Shown: positions 1-7,600, numbered from the stretch's first letter. The stretch is DNA of 9,149 nucleotides from Desulfobulbus sp. (GCA_009782025.1 WQUQ01000304.1:1-9149), one strand, 5' to 3'. Numbers and translations are program-made. Notes: a model not told the origin generated them from the letters alone.

Positions 1-93
1 TGGCGGAGACGGAGGGATTCGAACCCTCGATGCAGGTTTTGCCCGCATGCTCCCTTAGCAGGGGAGTGCCTTCGACCTCTCGGCCACGTCTCC
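1..93 (-). tRNA. tRNA-Ser (anticodon GCU)
   Basis: Read on the minus strand this folds as a class II tRNA: acceptor stem GGAGACG pairing with CGTCTCC, discriminator G and an encoded CCA end (positions 1-3), a T-arm with GGTTCGAATCC, and a long variable arm closed around CAAAA, as expected for serine. The anticodon stem CTCCC/GGGAG encloses the loop CTGCTAA, giving anticodon GCT (positions 57-59), which reads AGC and AGU codons. The gene lies downstream of lysC on the same strand, a neighbourhood I recall from other betaproteobacteria. No convincing promoter of its own is visible: the space immediately upstream is occupied by the palindromic repeat at 98-195, so it may depend on readthrough from lysC. 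Confidence 0.97.
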
Positions 94-97
94 TATA

Positions 98-195
98 GAG
101 GCTCCCCAAAATCCTCATACTTTGTCGACTTCGCCTTGCCGTACATTTGTACTGTCTGCGGTTCGTCTTCGCGTCTGAGTATTTTGGGGAACCTC
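98..195 (+). repeat. Long imperfect palindrome, copy 1 of a dispersed repeat
   Basis: The outer arms GAGGCTCCCCAAAAT (98-112) and ATTTTGGGGAACCTC (181-195) pair at 14 of 15 positions. Pairing continues with interruptions at 114-117/176-179 and 119-120/173-174. The exact centre of symmetry (146.5) carries a second small hairpin, GTAC-ATTT-GTAC (141-152). Between arms and centre the sequence is not self-complementary. The core 119-175 matches the reverse complement of 1609-1665 at about 43 of 57 positions, marking a repeat family. The element fills the gap between lysC and the tRNA-Ser gene, ending 4 bp from the mature tRNA 5' end. No ORF, transposase or target-site duplication is apparent. It could be a mobile palindromic repeat (REP/MITE-like), a structured RNA, or a repeat that entered a terminator hairpin. 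Confidence 0.8.
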
Positions 196-216
196 CATTA
201 ATCGCCTTGCAACGAG

Positions 217-240
217 GCGCGGATGGTAGCCTGTCCGCGC
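217..240 (-). terminator. Hairpin downstream of lysC, weak terminator candidate
   Basis: GCGCGGA (217-223) and TCCGCGC (234-240) form a perfect 7-bp GC-rich stem with a 10-nt loop, starting about 20 bp past the lysC stop codon. No U-tract follows in the lysC direction, so it is not a standard intrinsic terminator. A competing smaller hairpin (203-208 with 214-219) overlaps its 3' side. It may attenuate transcription or protect the lysC mRNA 3' end; termination is not shown. Confidence 0.3.
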
Positions 241-258
241 GAGATGGTCAAACCCGGG

Positions 259-1485
259 TCAAACCGGCTGGTCGAGGCCGAAGGTGCGGTGCAGCACGCG
301 GACGGCCAGTTCCAGGTATTTTTCGTCGAGGACGACGGAAATCTTGATTTCGGAGGTCGAGATCATCCGGATGTTGATGCCTTCGTCGGCCAGCGCCTTG
401 AACATCCTGGAGGCGACGCCCGGATGCGAGCGCATGCCGACGCCGACGGCGGAAACCTTGCAGATCTTGTGGTCGCCGGTCACCTGGCGAGCGCCCAGTT
501 CGACCTTGACCTTCTCCAGAATGCCTTGCGCCTTCACAAAGTCGCCGCGATTGACGGTGAAGGAGAAATCGGTGGTGTCGTCGTGGCCGACGTTCTGGAT
601 AATCATGTCGACGTCGATGTTGGCGTCGGCGATGGCGCCGAGAATCTGGTAGGCGATGCCCGGTTTGTCGGGGACGCCGAGCAGGGTCAGCTTGGCTTCG
701 TCGCGGTTGAAGGCGATACCGGAAATGATCGGTTGTTCCATGTTTCTGTCTTCCTCAACGGTAATCAGCGTGCCTTCCCCTTCGTCCTGGAAGCTGGAAA
801 GAACGCGCAATTTGACTTTGTACTTGCCGGCGAACTCGACCGAGCGAATCTGTAGCACTTTCGAGCCGAGGCTGGCCATTTCCAGCATTTCCTCGAAGGT
901 GATGGCGTCGAGCTTCCTGGCTTCCGGCACGACGCGCGGGTCGGTGGTATAGACACCGTCAACATCGGTGTAGATCTGGCATTCGTCGGCCTTCAGCGCC
1001 GCCGCCAGGGCGACGCCGGAGGTGTCGGAACCGCCGCGGCCGAGCGTGGTGACGTTGCCGTCGGCATCGACGCCCTGAAAGCCGGCGACGACGACGACCC
1101 TGCCGGCATCGAGATCGCGGCGCATATTGCCTTCGTCGATGGAGAGAATGCGCGCCTTGGTGAAGACGCTGTCGGTCAGCACCTTGACCTGGCCGCCGGT
1201 GTAGCTGCGGGCGGGGACGCCGATTTCCTTGAGGGCCATCGACAACAGGCCGATGGTGACCTGTTCGCCGGTGGCGCAGACCTGGTCCAGTTCGCGCGGA
1301 TCGGGGCTGGGCGAAATTTCCTTGGCCAGCGCGATCAGCTTGTTGGTTTCGCCGCTCATCGCCGAGACGACGACCACGACCTGATGGCCCTGGGCGCGGA
1401 ATTTCGCCACGCGCTGGGCGACATTCTTGATGCGTTCGGGGTTGGCGACCGACGTGCCGCCGTATTTTTGAACAATCAACGCCAT
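259..1485 (-). CDS. lysC: Aspartate kinase (LysC, lysine/threonine-sensitive class)
   Basis: Phosphorylates L-aspartate with ATP, the first step to lysine, threonine, methionine and diaminopimelate; cytoplasmic. The 408-aa product has the usual length for monofunctional aspartokinases. The amino-acid kinase domain (about 1-240) opens with the KYGGTS signature (7-12) and carries GRGGSDTSGVAL (149-160) and TDVDGVYTTDPR (173-184). Two C-terminal ACT domains follow (about 265-332 and 343-405), the feedback-binding part; MISTSEIKIS (374-383) is the typical effector/dimer strand. The start ATG gives the canonical MALIVQKYGGTS N-terminus. A promoter lies 55-83 bp upstream. An internal in-frame ATG at residue 249, preceded by a good ribosome-binding site, suggests a second product of the alpha2beta2 type. 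The gene has a palindromic repeat on each side. Allosteric behaviour is inferred from the family. Confidence 0.97.
   Translation of the reverse strand: MALIVQKYGGTSVANPERIKNVAQRVAKFRAQGHQVVVVVSAMSGETNKLIALAKEISPSPDPRELDQVCATGEQVTIGLLSMALKEIGVPARSYTGGQVKVLTDSVFTKARILSIDEGNMRRDLDAGRVVVVAGFQGVDADGNVTTLGRGGSDTSGVALAAALKADECQIYTDVDGVYTTDPRVVPEARKLDAITFEEMLEMASLGSKVLQIRSVEFAGKYKVKLRVLSSFQDEGEGTLITVEEDRNMEQPIISGIAFNRDEAKLTLLGVPDKPGIAYQILGAIADANIDVDMIIQNVGHDDTTDFSFTVNRGDFVKAQGILEKVKVELGARQVTGDHKICKVSAVGVGMRSHPGVASRMFKALADEGINIRMISTSEIKISVVLDEKYLELAVRVLHRTFGLDQPV
739..756 (-). promoter_or_regulatory. Internal ribosome-binding site and start for the LysC beta subunit
   Basis: On the minus strand GAGGAA (756-751) is followed by 9 nt and then an in-frame ATG (741-739) that is codon 249 of lysC. 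Initiation here would give a 160-aa protein consisting of the two ACT domains only. Aspartokinases of Bacillus subtilis and Corynebacterium glutamicum make exactly such a beta subunit from a nearly identical position (around residue 246-250). The Met lies at the linker between kinase and ACT regions, as expected. The sequence supports the site; its use in this organism is inference. Confidence 0.6.
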
Positions 1486-1539
1486 GGATTCATCCGGGTA
1501 AACGTTGGAAACTGGAAAAAGCGGGAAAAAACGGGGCGG

Positions 1540-1568
1540 ATTCTACCCCAGACCGCCCTCTTTCCCAA
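1540..1568 (-). promoter_or_regulatory. Sigma-70 type promoter for lysC
   Basis: On the minus strand TTGGGA (1568-1563) and TAGAAT (1545-1540) are separated by exactly 17 bp, about 55 bp upstream of the lysC ATG. Four of six bases match the consensus -35 and five of six the -10. Transcription would start near 1533, giving a leader of about 45-50 nt. No lysine riboswitch or leader-peptide structure fits in that length. Confidence 0.6.
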
Positions 1569-1585
1569 CAACGGCGGAGCGCCTC

Positions 1586-1689
1586 ATTCCATTTTTAAAT
1601 CAGCCGAGGACGCGAAGGCGAAGCGAGAGACAGACCGGTTGACCGGCAAGCGAAGCCGACAAAGTCATCGGTTGATTGGGAAATGGAAT
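1586..1689 (-). repeat. Long imperfect palindrome, copy 2 of the dispersed repeat
   Basis: ATTCCATTT (1586-1594) pairs perfectly with AAATGGAAT (1681-1689). Pairing continues inward: 1595-1596/1679-1680 as G-U, then 1598-1607/1668-1677 with one G-U, then 1609-1611/1664-1666. A central hairpin CCGGT-TG-ACCGG sits at 1635-1646. The core 1609-1665 is the reverse complement of the core of the copy at 98-195 (about 75% by hand; about 85% outside the central loop), but the outer arms are unrelated to that copy's arms. It occupies the space between the deacylase stop codon and the lysC promoter. Its last paired base (1689) is the final base of that stop codon. As RNA it would form a roughly 100-nt hairpin at the 3' end of the deacylase mRNA, so a termination or stability role is possible. 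Confidence 0.8.
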
Positions 1690-2615
1690 CAGAGATCGGC
1701 CAGCACCCGCAGATGCGCGCCGACGCTACGCGCCAGCGAGGTCAGCACGTAACCGCCTTCGAGTATCGAGACGATGCGCTTGTCACAGAGTTCGGCGGCC
1801 AGCTTTTTCAGGTGATCGGTGCACCAGGCATAATCTTTTTCGACCAGCTTGAGGCCGCCCATGTCGTCCTCGTAGTGGCCATCGAAACCGGCCGAGATGA
1901 AGATCATCTGCGGCTTGAATTCTTTCAGGCGCGGCGTCCATACCTGCACCACCGCGTCGCGGAATTCCTCGCCGCCGGAACCCGCGGCGAGCGGCACGTT
2001 GCACATGTTGGCGGCCGGATTGTCGGCGCCGGAATAGGGATAGAAGGGATGCTGAAAGATGCCGCACATCAGGATCCGTTCATCGCCGGCGCAGCAATCC
2101 TCGGTGCCGTTGCCGTGATGGACGTCGAAATCGATGATGGCAACGCGCTCCAGGCCATGCACCTGCAAGGCATGGCGAGCGGCGACGGTGACGTTGTTGA
2201 AAAAACAAAAACCCATCGCATTGCTTTTTTCGGCATGGTGGCCGGGCGGACGAACGGCACAGAAGGCGTTTTCGTATTCGCCGCCGAGCACCAGGTCGAC
2301 CGCCAGACAGCCCGCTCCGGCAGCGCGCAGGGCGGCCTGCCAGGTATGCGGATTCATCGCCGTATCGGGGTCGAGATGAACGATGCCGTGCTCCGGCGAG
2401 GCGCGCTTGAGGCGTTCCACATGGGCGGCCGGATGAACGCGCAGCAGTTGTTCAAAGGTCGCCGGCGGCGCATCGTGGTAGACGAAATAAGCGTCGATGC
2501 CCTGGGCGATCAGGTGATCCTTGATGGCGGTGAGACGCTGCGGGCACTCCGGGTGGTACGACCCCATATCGTGCAACTGGCAGTTGGGATGGGTGATGAA
2601 AGCCGTGCTGGTCAC
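1689..2615 (-). CDS. HDAC-family zinc-dependent deacylase
   Basis: A histone-deacetylase-fold amidohydrolase, 308 aa from the GTG start. Such bacterial enzymes remove acyl groups from lysines, polyamines or small molecules; the substrate here cannot be told. The metal-site motifs are complete: RPPGHHAE (122-129, His dyad 126/127), DVHHGNGT (164-171, zinc ligands D164 and H166), SAGFDGH (241-247, zinc ligand D245) and EGGY (286-289, catalytic Y289). I chose GTG at 2615 because it gives the family-typical opening VTSTAFITHPNC, has a purine-rich AGAGAG upstream, and lies downstream of a good promoter. The in-frame ATG at 2675 would add 20 atypical residues and overlaps the -10 box. The gene is single, divergent from moxR, and ends at the palindromic repeat. 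It is often annotated acetoin utilization protein, but no acetoin genes are nearby. Confidence 0.92.
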   Translation of the reverse strand: MTSTAFITHPNCQLHDMGSYHPECPQRLTAIKDHLIAQGIDAYFVYHDAPPATFEQLLRVHPAAHVERLKRASPEHGIVHLDPDTAMNPHTWQAALRAAGAGCLAVDLVLGGEYENAFCAVRPPGHHAEKSNAMGFCFFNNVTVAARHALQVHGLERVAIIDFDVHHGNGTEDCCAGDERILMCGIFQHPFYPYSGADNPAANMCNVPLAAGSGGEEFRDAVVQVWTPRLKEFKPQMIFISAGFDGHYEDDMGGLKLVEKDYAWCTDHLKKLAAELCDKRIVSILEGGYVLTSLARSVGAHLRVLADL

Positions 2616-2673
2616 TGTGATCTTTCTCTCTTTGCAATTCGGCGCATTGGGCAGCGGCGCACGTTGAACCGTC

Positions 2674-2703
2674 ATTATCGTCCGATTCGCCGCCGCGCTT
2701 CAA
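2674..2703 (-). promoter_or_regulatory. Promoter for the HDAC-family gene
   Basis: On the minus strand TTGAAG (2703-2698) and GATAAT (2679-2674) are separated by 18 bp. Transcription would start near 2667, leaving a leader of about 50 nt before the GTG at 2615. The -10 box overlaps the upstream in-frame ATG (2675-2673), which argues that this ATG is not the start codon. The -35 lies 5 bp from the proposed moxR -10 on the other strand, so the two promoters are divergent and interleaved. Confidence 0.5.
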
Positions 2704-2713
2704 GCGTTAGAAT
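2686..2713 (+). promoter_or_regulatory. Candidate promoter for the moxR operon
   Basis: TAGAAT (2708-2713) is a good -10 box (five of six consensus bases) 28 bp upstream of the moxR ATG. The best -35 is TTCGCC (2686-2691) with a 16-bp spacer and only three of six matches, so the promoter may be weak or activator-dependent. The whole site overlaps the spacer and -35 of the divergent deacylase promoter. Confidence 0.4.
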
Positions 2714-2741
2714 CTGCGTCTACCGTCATAAAGAAAGTCCC

Positions 2742-3674
<933 letters not shown>

Positions 3675-3677
3675 GCC

Positions 3678-4631
3678 ATGCCCCTGCTTGCCACCCTTCG
3701 CCAACGCCTGTTTCGCTGGCAGAGCGACGGCACGGCGCCGACCCGGCTCGGTCAGCGGCGCGTCTTCATCCTGCCGACCCGGGCCGGTTTGCTGTTCGCC
3801 GTCGCTCTGGTCGTCATGCTGATCGGCGCCATCAACTACACGCTGGCGCTCGGTCACGCCCTGGTTTTTCTGCTCGCCGGCCTGGGCCTGAACGGCATGG
3901 TGCACACCTTTCGCAACCTGCATGGTCTGGTCATCACGCCCGGCCGTTGCGAGCCGGTGTTCGCCGGCGAAATGGCGCATTTCCCGCTACGGCTCGGCAA
4001 TGAGCGCGCTACCCCGCGTCTGGGGCTGAAGCTCGAAGCCGCGCCCGGCGCGGGCGCGACCCGCGCCGACATCGCCGGCGGCGAGATGCAGCGCGTCAAC
4101 CTGCCCCTGCCCGCCGAGCGGCGCGGCTGGCTGGTCTTGCCGCGGGTGCGGCTATGGACGCGCTACCCGCTCGGCCTGTTCCGCGCCTGGAGCTATTTGC
4201 AGCCGGAAATGCGCTGCCTGGTCTACCCTGCGCCGCTGGCCTCGCCGCTGCCGGAAGCGACGCCGACCCTGCGCGGCGGCGAACACGGCAGCGACGGCGG
4301 CGAGGAGGATTTCGCCGGCTTTCGCCTGCGCCAGCCGGCCGATTCGCCGCGCCACGTGGCCTGGAAGGCGAGCGCCCGCAACCCCTCCCGGCCGCTCCTG
4401 GTCAAGCAGTTCGCCGGCGGCGCCCAGGTTGAATTGCGGCTCGACTGGGATCTGACCAACCCCAATCTACCGACCGAGACCCGCCTGTCGCTGCTCACCG
4501 GCTGGGTGCTGGCGGCCGACGCGCTGGGTGCCTGCTATGCCCTGCGTCTGCCCGGCAGCGATATTCCCATCGGCAGCGGCGAGCAACACCGGCGGCGCTG
4601 CCTCGAAACCCTGGCCCTGGCGATCCCATGA
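3678..4631 (+). CDS. DUF58-domain membrane protein
   Basis: 317 aa. Two adjacent hydrophobic segments near the N-terminus (about 35-52 and 56-73) form a membrane hairpin; the rest is probably soluble. The DUF58 signature lies at 209-234: EEDFAGFRLRQPADSPRHVA followed by WKASAR. DUF58 proteins are nearly always encoded next to MoxR ATPases and have a von Willebrand-A-like fold in their C-terminal part; no biochemical role is established. The start lies 3 nt after the moxR stop without a recognisable Shine-Dalgarno sequence, so translation is probably coupled. The stop codon overlaps the next start as ATGA. The larger BatA/BatB von Willebrand-A proteins that often accompany this module are absent here, so this is the short form of the cluster. 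Confidence 0.92.
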   Translation: MPLLATLRQRLFRWQSDGTAPTRLGQRRVFILPTRAGLLFAVALVVMLIGAINYTLALGHALVFLLAGLGLNGMVHTFRNLHGLVITPGRCEPVFAGEMAHFPLRLGNERATPRLGLKLEAAPGAGATRADIAGGEMQRVNLPLPAERRGWLVLPRVRLWTRYPLGLFRAWSYLQPEMRCLVYPAPLASPLPEATPTLRGGEHGSDGGEEDFAGFRLRQPADSPRHVAWKASARNPSRPLLVKQFAGGAQVELRLDWDLTNPNLPTETRLSLLTGWVLAADALGACYALRLPGSDIPIGSGEQHRRRCLETLALAIP

Positions 4632-6562
4632 GCACGCAGGCCAAGGAAGCCCTCGACCACGCGGCGACGCCCTGGCTGTTTCTCGCCGCGGTCGCCACCG
4701 TCGCCCCGCATTTCGCCCATCAACCCGCATGGCTGAGCATCGCCGTGGCGCTGACCTTCGCCTGGGGCGGCTGGCTGTGGCGGCAAGACCGCCGTCTGCC
4801 CGGACGCTGGCTGCTGGCGCTGCTGGTCGCCGGCGGCTGCGCCGCGATCCTGGCCGAATTCCACACCCTGTTCGGGCGCGATGCCGGCGTCGCCTTGCTG
4901 GTCATGCTGATGGCCTTGAAGCTGCTCGAACTGAAAAGCCGGCGCGATGCCATCGTAATCGCGTTTCTCGGCTATTTTCTGCTGCTGACCCACTATTTTT
5001 ATTCGCAAAGCATTTTCACCGGTCTGTGGCTATTGACCGCCCTGTGGCTGGTCACGGCAACGCTGATGCGCGTGCATGGCGGCCCCGCCGCCACGGCGCG
5101 CGGCGTGCTGCGCCATGCCGCCGTTCTCGCCGCCCAGTCCCTGCCCTTCATGCTGGCGCTCTATCTGCTGTTTCCGCGCATTCCCGGCCCATTGTGGGGC
5201 CTGCCGCAGGATGCCCACGCCGGGCGCACCGGCCTGTCGGATGCGATGACGCCCGGCAGCATCGCCGACCTGGCCCTGAGCGGCGAAATCGCCTTCCGCG
5301 TGCTGTTCGATGGCGCCTTGCCGCCGCCAAGCAAGCGGTACTGGCGCGGCCCGGTGCTCGAAACCTTCGATGGCCGCACCTGGCGCCCCTATCCCGGCGT
5401 GACGCCGCGCCCCCGGCTCACGCTGCTGAGTCCGCCGATCGCTTACCAGACCACGCTGGAAGGCCACAACCAGCGCTGGCTGCTGGCTCTCGACGCGCCC
5501 AGCGCGCTGCCGGACGACGCCGTCCTCAGCGGCACGCTGACTGCCAACGCCCGCCAGCCGATCGTCAATCGCCAACGCTTCTCTTTCAGTTCGGTGCTCG
5601 ATTACCGCTTCAACGTCGACGAAGCGCAGCCGGTACGGCAACGCAACCTGGCCCTGCCCGGCAACAACCCGCGCAGCGTCGACCTGGCCCGCCGCTGGCG
5701 GGCCGAGAATCCCGCGCCGCAGGCCTTGATCGACAAGGCGCTCGACCTGTTCGCGCGCGAATTTTTCTACACCCTGCAACCGCCGCTGCTCGGCGAGAAC
5801 GGCATCGACGAATTCCTGTTCACCAGCAAACGCGGCTTCTGCGAGCACTTTGCCGCCGCCTTCGTCGTGCTGATGCGCTCGGCCGGTCTGCCCGCCCGCG
5901 TCGTCACCGGCTATCAGGGCGGCGAGCAGAACCCGGTCGATGGCTATCTGGTCGTCCGCCAATCCGACGCCCATGCCTGGGCCGAGGTCTGGCTGGCCGA
6001 GCGCGGCTGGGTGCGCGTCGACCCGACCGCCGCCGTGTCGCCCAGCCGCATCGAAACCGGCATCGCCAACGCCCTGCCGGCCGGCGAACCGCTGCCGGCG
6101 CTGCTGCAAATACGCGCCGACTGGCTGGTGACCCTGCGCTACCGCTGGGAGGCCATCAACAATGCCTGGAACCAGCAGGTGCTCGGTTTCGACCGCGAGC
6201 GGCAACGCAACCTGCTGGCCCGCTTCGGCCTGCCCGACGCCGATTGGCGCGATCTCGCCCTCATCCTCGGCATCACCACCGCCATCCTGCTCGCGGCCAG
6301 CCTGGCCTGGGCGCTGAGCCACCGGCCCCACCGCGACCCGGCCATGCGGTTATGGCAAAAAGCCTTGCGCCGCCTGGCTCGTAAACAAATACACTGCGCC
6401 CCCTGGGAAACCCCGCTCGCCCTGGCCGCCCGTGTCAACAGCGAGCGCCCCGAACTCGCCGCGCCGCTGACCGAGGTCGTCAACGCCTACCTGCTGGCCC
6501 GCTACAGCGCCGCCGGCAACGATCTGAAAACGCTGCGCGCCGCCATCGCGCGCCTGCCCTGA
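4628..6562 (+). CDS. tgpA: TgpA-type membrane transglutaminase-like protein
   Basis: 644 aa. The N-terminal DUF3488 region contains about seven transmembrane helices (roughly 12-183). A periplasmic transglutaminase/protease-like core follows, with a complete Cys-His-Asp triad: C405 in KRGFCEHF, H449 in SDAHAWAEVW and D465 in WVRVDPTAA. A further helix (about 543-564) leads to a C-terminal cytoplasmic tail of the DUF4129 type (570-644). The architecture matches TgpA of Pseudomonas aeruginosa, an inner-membrane protein needed for viability there and proposed to act on the cell envelope. Its physiological substrate is unknown to me. The ATG overlaps the DUF58 stop codon (ATGA), and the gene ends in TGATG with mltB, so it lies inside one operon. 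All three catalytic residues are present, so it should be an active enzyme. Confidence 0.93.
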   Translation: MSTQAKEALDHAATPWLFLAAVATVAPHFAHQPAWLSIAVALTFAWGGWLWRQDRRLPGRWLLALLVAGGCAAILAEFHTLFGRDAGVALLVMLMALKLLELKSRRDAIVIAFLGYFLLLTHYFYSQSIFTGLWLLTALWLVTATLMRVHGGPAATARGVLRHAAVLAAQSLPFMLALYLLFPRIPGPLWGLPQDAHAGRTGLSDAMTPGSIADLALSGEIAFRVLFDGALPPPSKRYWRGPVLETFDGRTWRPYPGVTPRPRLTLLSPPIAYQTTLEGHNQRWLLALDAPSALPDDAVLSGTLTANARQPIVNRQRFSFSSVLDYRFNVDEAQPVRQRNLALPGNNPRSVDLARRWRAENPAPQALIDKALDLFAREFFYTLQPPLLGENGIDEFLFTSKRGFCEHFAAAFVVLMRSAGLPARVVTGYQGGEQNPVDGYLVVRQSDAHAWAEVWLAERGWVRVDPTAAVSPSRIETGIANALPAGEPLPALLQIRADWLVTLRYRWEAINNAWNQQVLGFDRERQRNLLARFGLPDADWRDLALILGITTAILLAASLAWALSHRPHRDPAMRLWQKALRRLARKQIHCAPWETPLALAARVNSERPELAAPLTEVVNAYLLARYSAAGNDLKTLRAAIARLP

Positions 6563-7590
6563 TGGAGACATACTTGAAATCCTGCTGGAAAACCTTTTTC
6601 GCCGCCGCCCTGCTGTCTGCCGTGCTCTCCACCCATGCCGCCGACGCGCCGCCGACCTTCGCCGACGATCCGGCCGTCGTCGATTTCGCCCGCGACCTCG
6701 AACAACGCCAGGGCTTCGATGCCGCTGAACTGCTCGGCCAGTTCGCCAGGATCCGCCCCAATGCGCGCGTGCTGCAACTGATCGAACCGCCCGCCACGCC
6801 GCAGCAACGCTCCTGGGAACGCTACCGGTCGCGCTTCGTCAACGAGCGGCGCATCAACAACGGCGTCCGCTTCTGGCAGGAGCATTCGGCCACCCTGGCC
6901 CGCGCCCGCGTTTTCTATGGCGTGCCGGAAGAAATCATCGTCGCCATCATCGGCGTCGAAACCGAATACGGCCGCAACACCGGCGGCTTCGGCGTGTTCG
7001 AGGCGCTCGCCACGCTCGCCTTCCAATACCCGCGCCGCGCCGAGTTTTTCCGCACCGAACTGGAGCAATTCCTGCTGCTGGCCCGCGAGAACCATCTCGA
7101 CCCGCTAACGGTCAAGGGGTCCTACGCTGGCGCCATCGGCGTGCCGCAATTCATGCCCGGCAGCCAGCGGCGCTTCGCCGTCGATTTCGACGGCGACGGG
7201 CGCGTCGACCTGAGCGGCAGCATCGACGACGCCATCGGCAGCGTCGCCCGCTTTCTCGAACAGCACGGCTGGCAGCCCGGCCAGCCCATCGCCGCGCCGG
7301 CCCGCCTGCCCGGCGACCCCGACCCCGCCTGGCTCGAAGCCGGCATCCTCCCCAGCCTGCCGGTCGGCCAGTGGCGCGAACGAGGCGTCATCACCGCCGC
7401 CGACCCGCAAGCCGCCGCCGCACTGATCGACCTCGTTTCCCCCGGCCAGGCGACCGAATACTGGCTCGGCTTCGACAATTTCTACGTCATCACCCGCTAC
7501 AACCGTTCGAGCTTCTACGCCATGTCGGTTTTCCAGTTGGCCGAGGCAATCCGGGAGCGGATGGCGGAGGGCGAAAACGCCAAGCAATGA
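6562..7590 (+). CDS. mltB: Lytic murein transglycosylase B, periplasmic
   Basis: Cleaves the MurNAc-GlcNAc bond of peptidoglycan to give 1,6-anhydro-MurNAc ends. 342 aa from ATG. An N-terminal signal peptide (hydrophobic about 11-24, likely cut after THA at 26) is followed by the MltB domain. Catalytic Glu is E133 in [20 protein letters not shown] (131-150). [16 protein letters not shown] (186-201) is the family glycan-cleft motif, [10 protein letters not shown] (208-217) the EF-hand-like calcium loop, and NFYVITRYN (306-314) the C-terminal signature. E. coli MltB is a lipoprotein, but here no lipobox cysteine follows the hydrophobic stretch, so the protein should be soluble in the periplasm. 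The start overlaps the tgpA stop (TGATG). An alternative TTG at 6574 has a better ribosome-binding site (GGAG, 6 nt spacing) and would shorten the signal peptide by four residues. Confidence 0.93.
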   Translation: METYLKSCWKTFFAAALLSAVLSTHAADAPPTFADDPAVVDFARDLEQRQGFDAAELLGQFARIRPNARVLQLIEPPATPQQRSWERYRSRFVNERRINNGVRFWQEHSATLARARVFYGVPEEIIVAIIGVETEYGRNTGGFGVFEALATLAFQYPRRAEFFRTELEQFLLLARENHLDPLTVKGSYAGAIGVPQFMPGSQRRFAVDFDGDGRVDLSGSIDDAIGSVARFLEQHGWQPGQPIAAPARLPGDPDPAWLEAGILPSLPVGQWRERGVITAADPQAAAALIDLVSPGQATEYWLGFDNFYVITRYNRSSFYAMSVFQLAEAIRERMAEGENAKQ

Positions 7591-7600
7591 ACTGAGCTTC

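Noticed and set aside
246..265. Direct repeat of GGTCAAACC (246-254 and 257-265) around the lysC stop codon
   Set aside because: A 9-bp repeat with an 11-bp period; the second TGA is out of frame and has no obvious function. Probably a small local duplication.
223..855. 210-codon plus-strand frame antisense to the lysC 3' half
   Set aside because: It mirrors lysC, which has full-length aspartokinase motifs; its Asp/Gly/Val-rich content is the usual antisense pattern.
98..1689. The two palindromes as parts of a CRISPR array or insertion-sequence ends
   Set aside because: There are only two copies, in opposite orientation, 1.4 kb apart, with a housekeeping gene between them. No spacers, transposase or target duplications are seen, and the outermost sequences of the two copies do not match as terminal repeats would.
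1683..2741. Open frame running upstream of moxR in the same phase
   Set aside because: This part is antisense to the deacylase and has no MoxR features. The MoxR-typical N-terminus, ATG and upstream -10 box all point to a start at 2742.
5030..6331. 433-codon minus-strand frame antisense to tgpA
   Set aside because: Same shadow composition and no recognisable motif; tgpA on the plus strand explains the region.
4528..6384. 618-codon plus-strand frame overlapping DUF58 and tgpA
   Set aside because: Arg/Ala/Pro-rich shadow in another phase. The tgpA frame holds the transmembrane helices and the catalytic triad.
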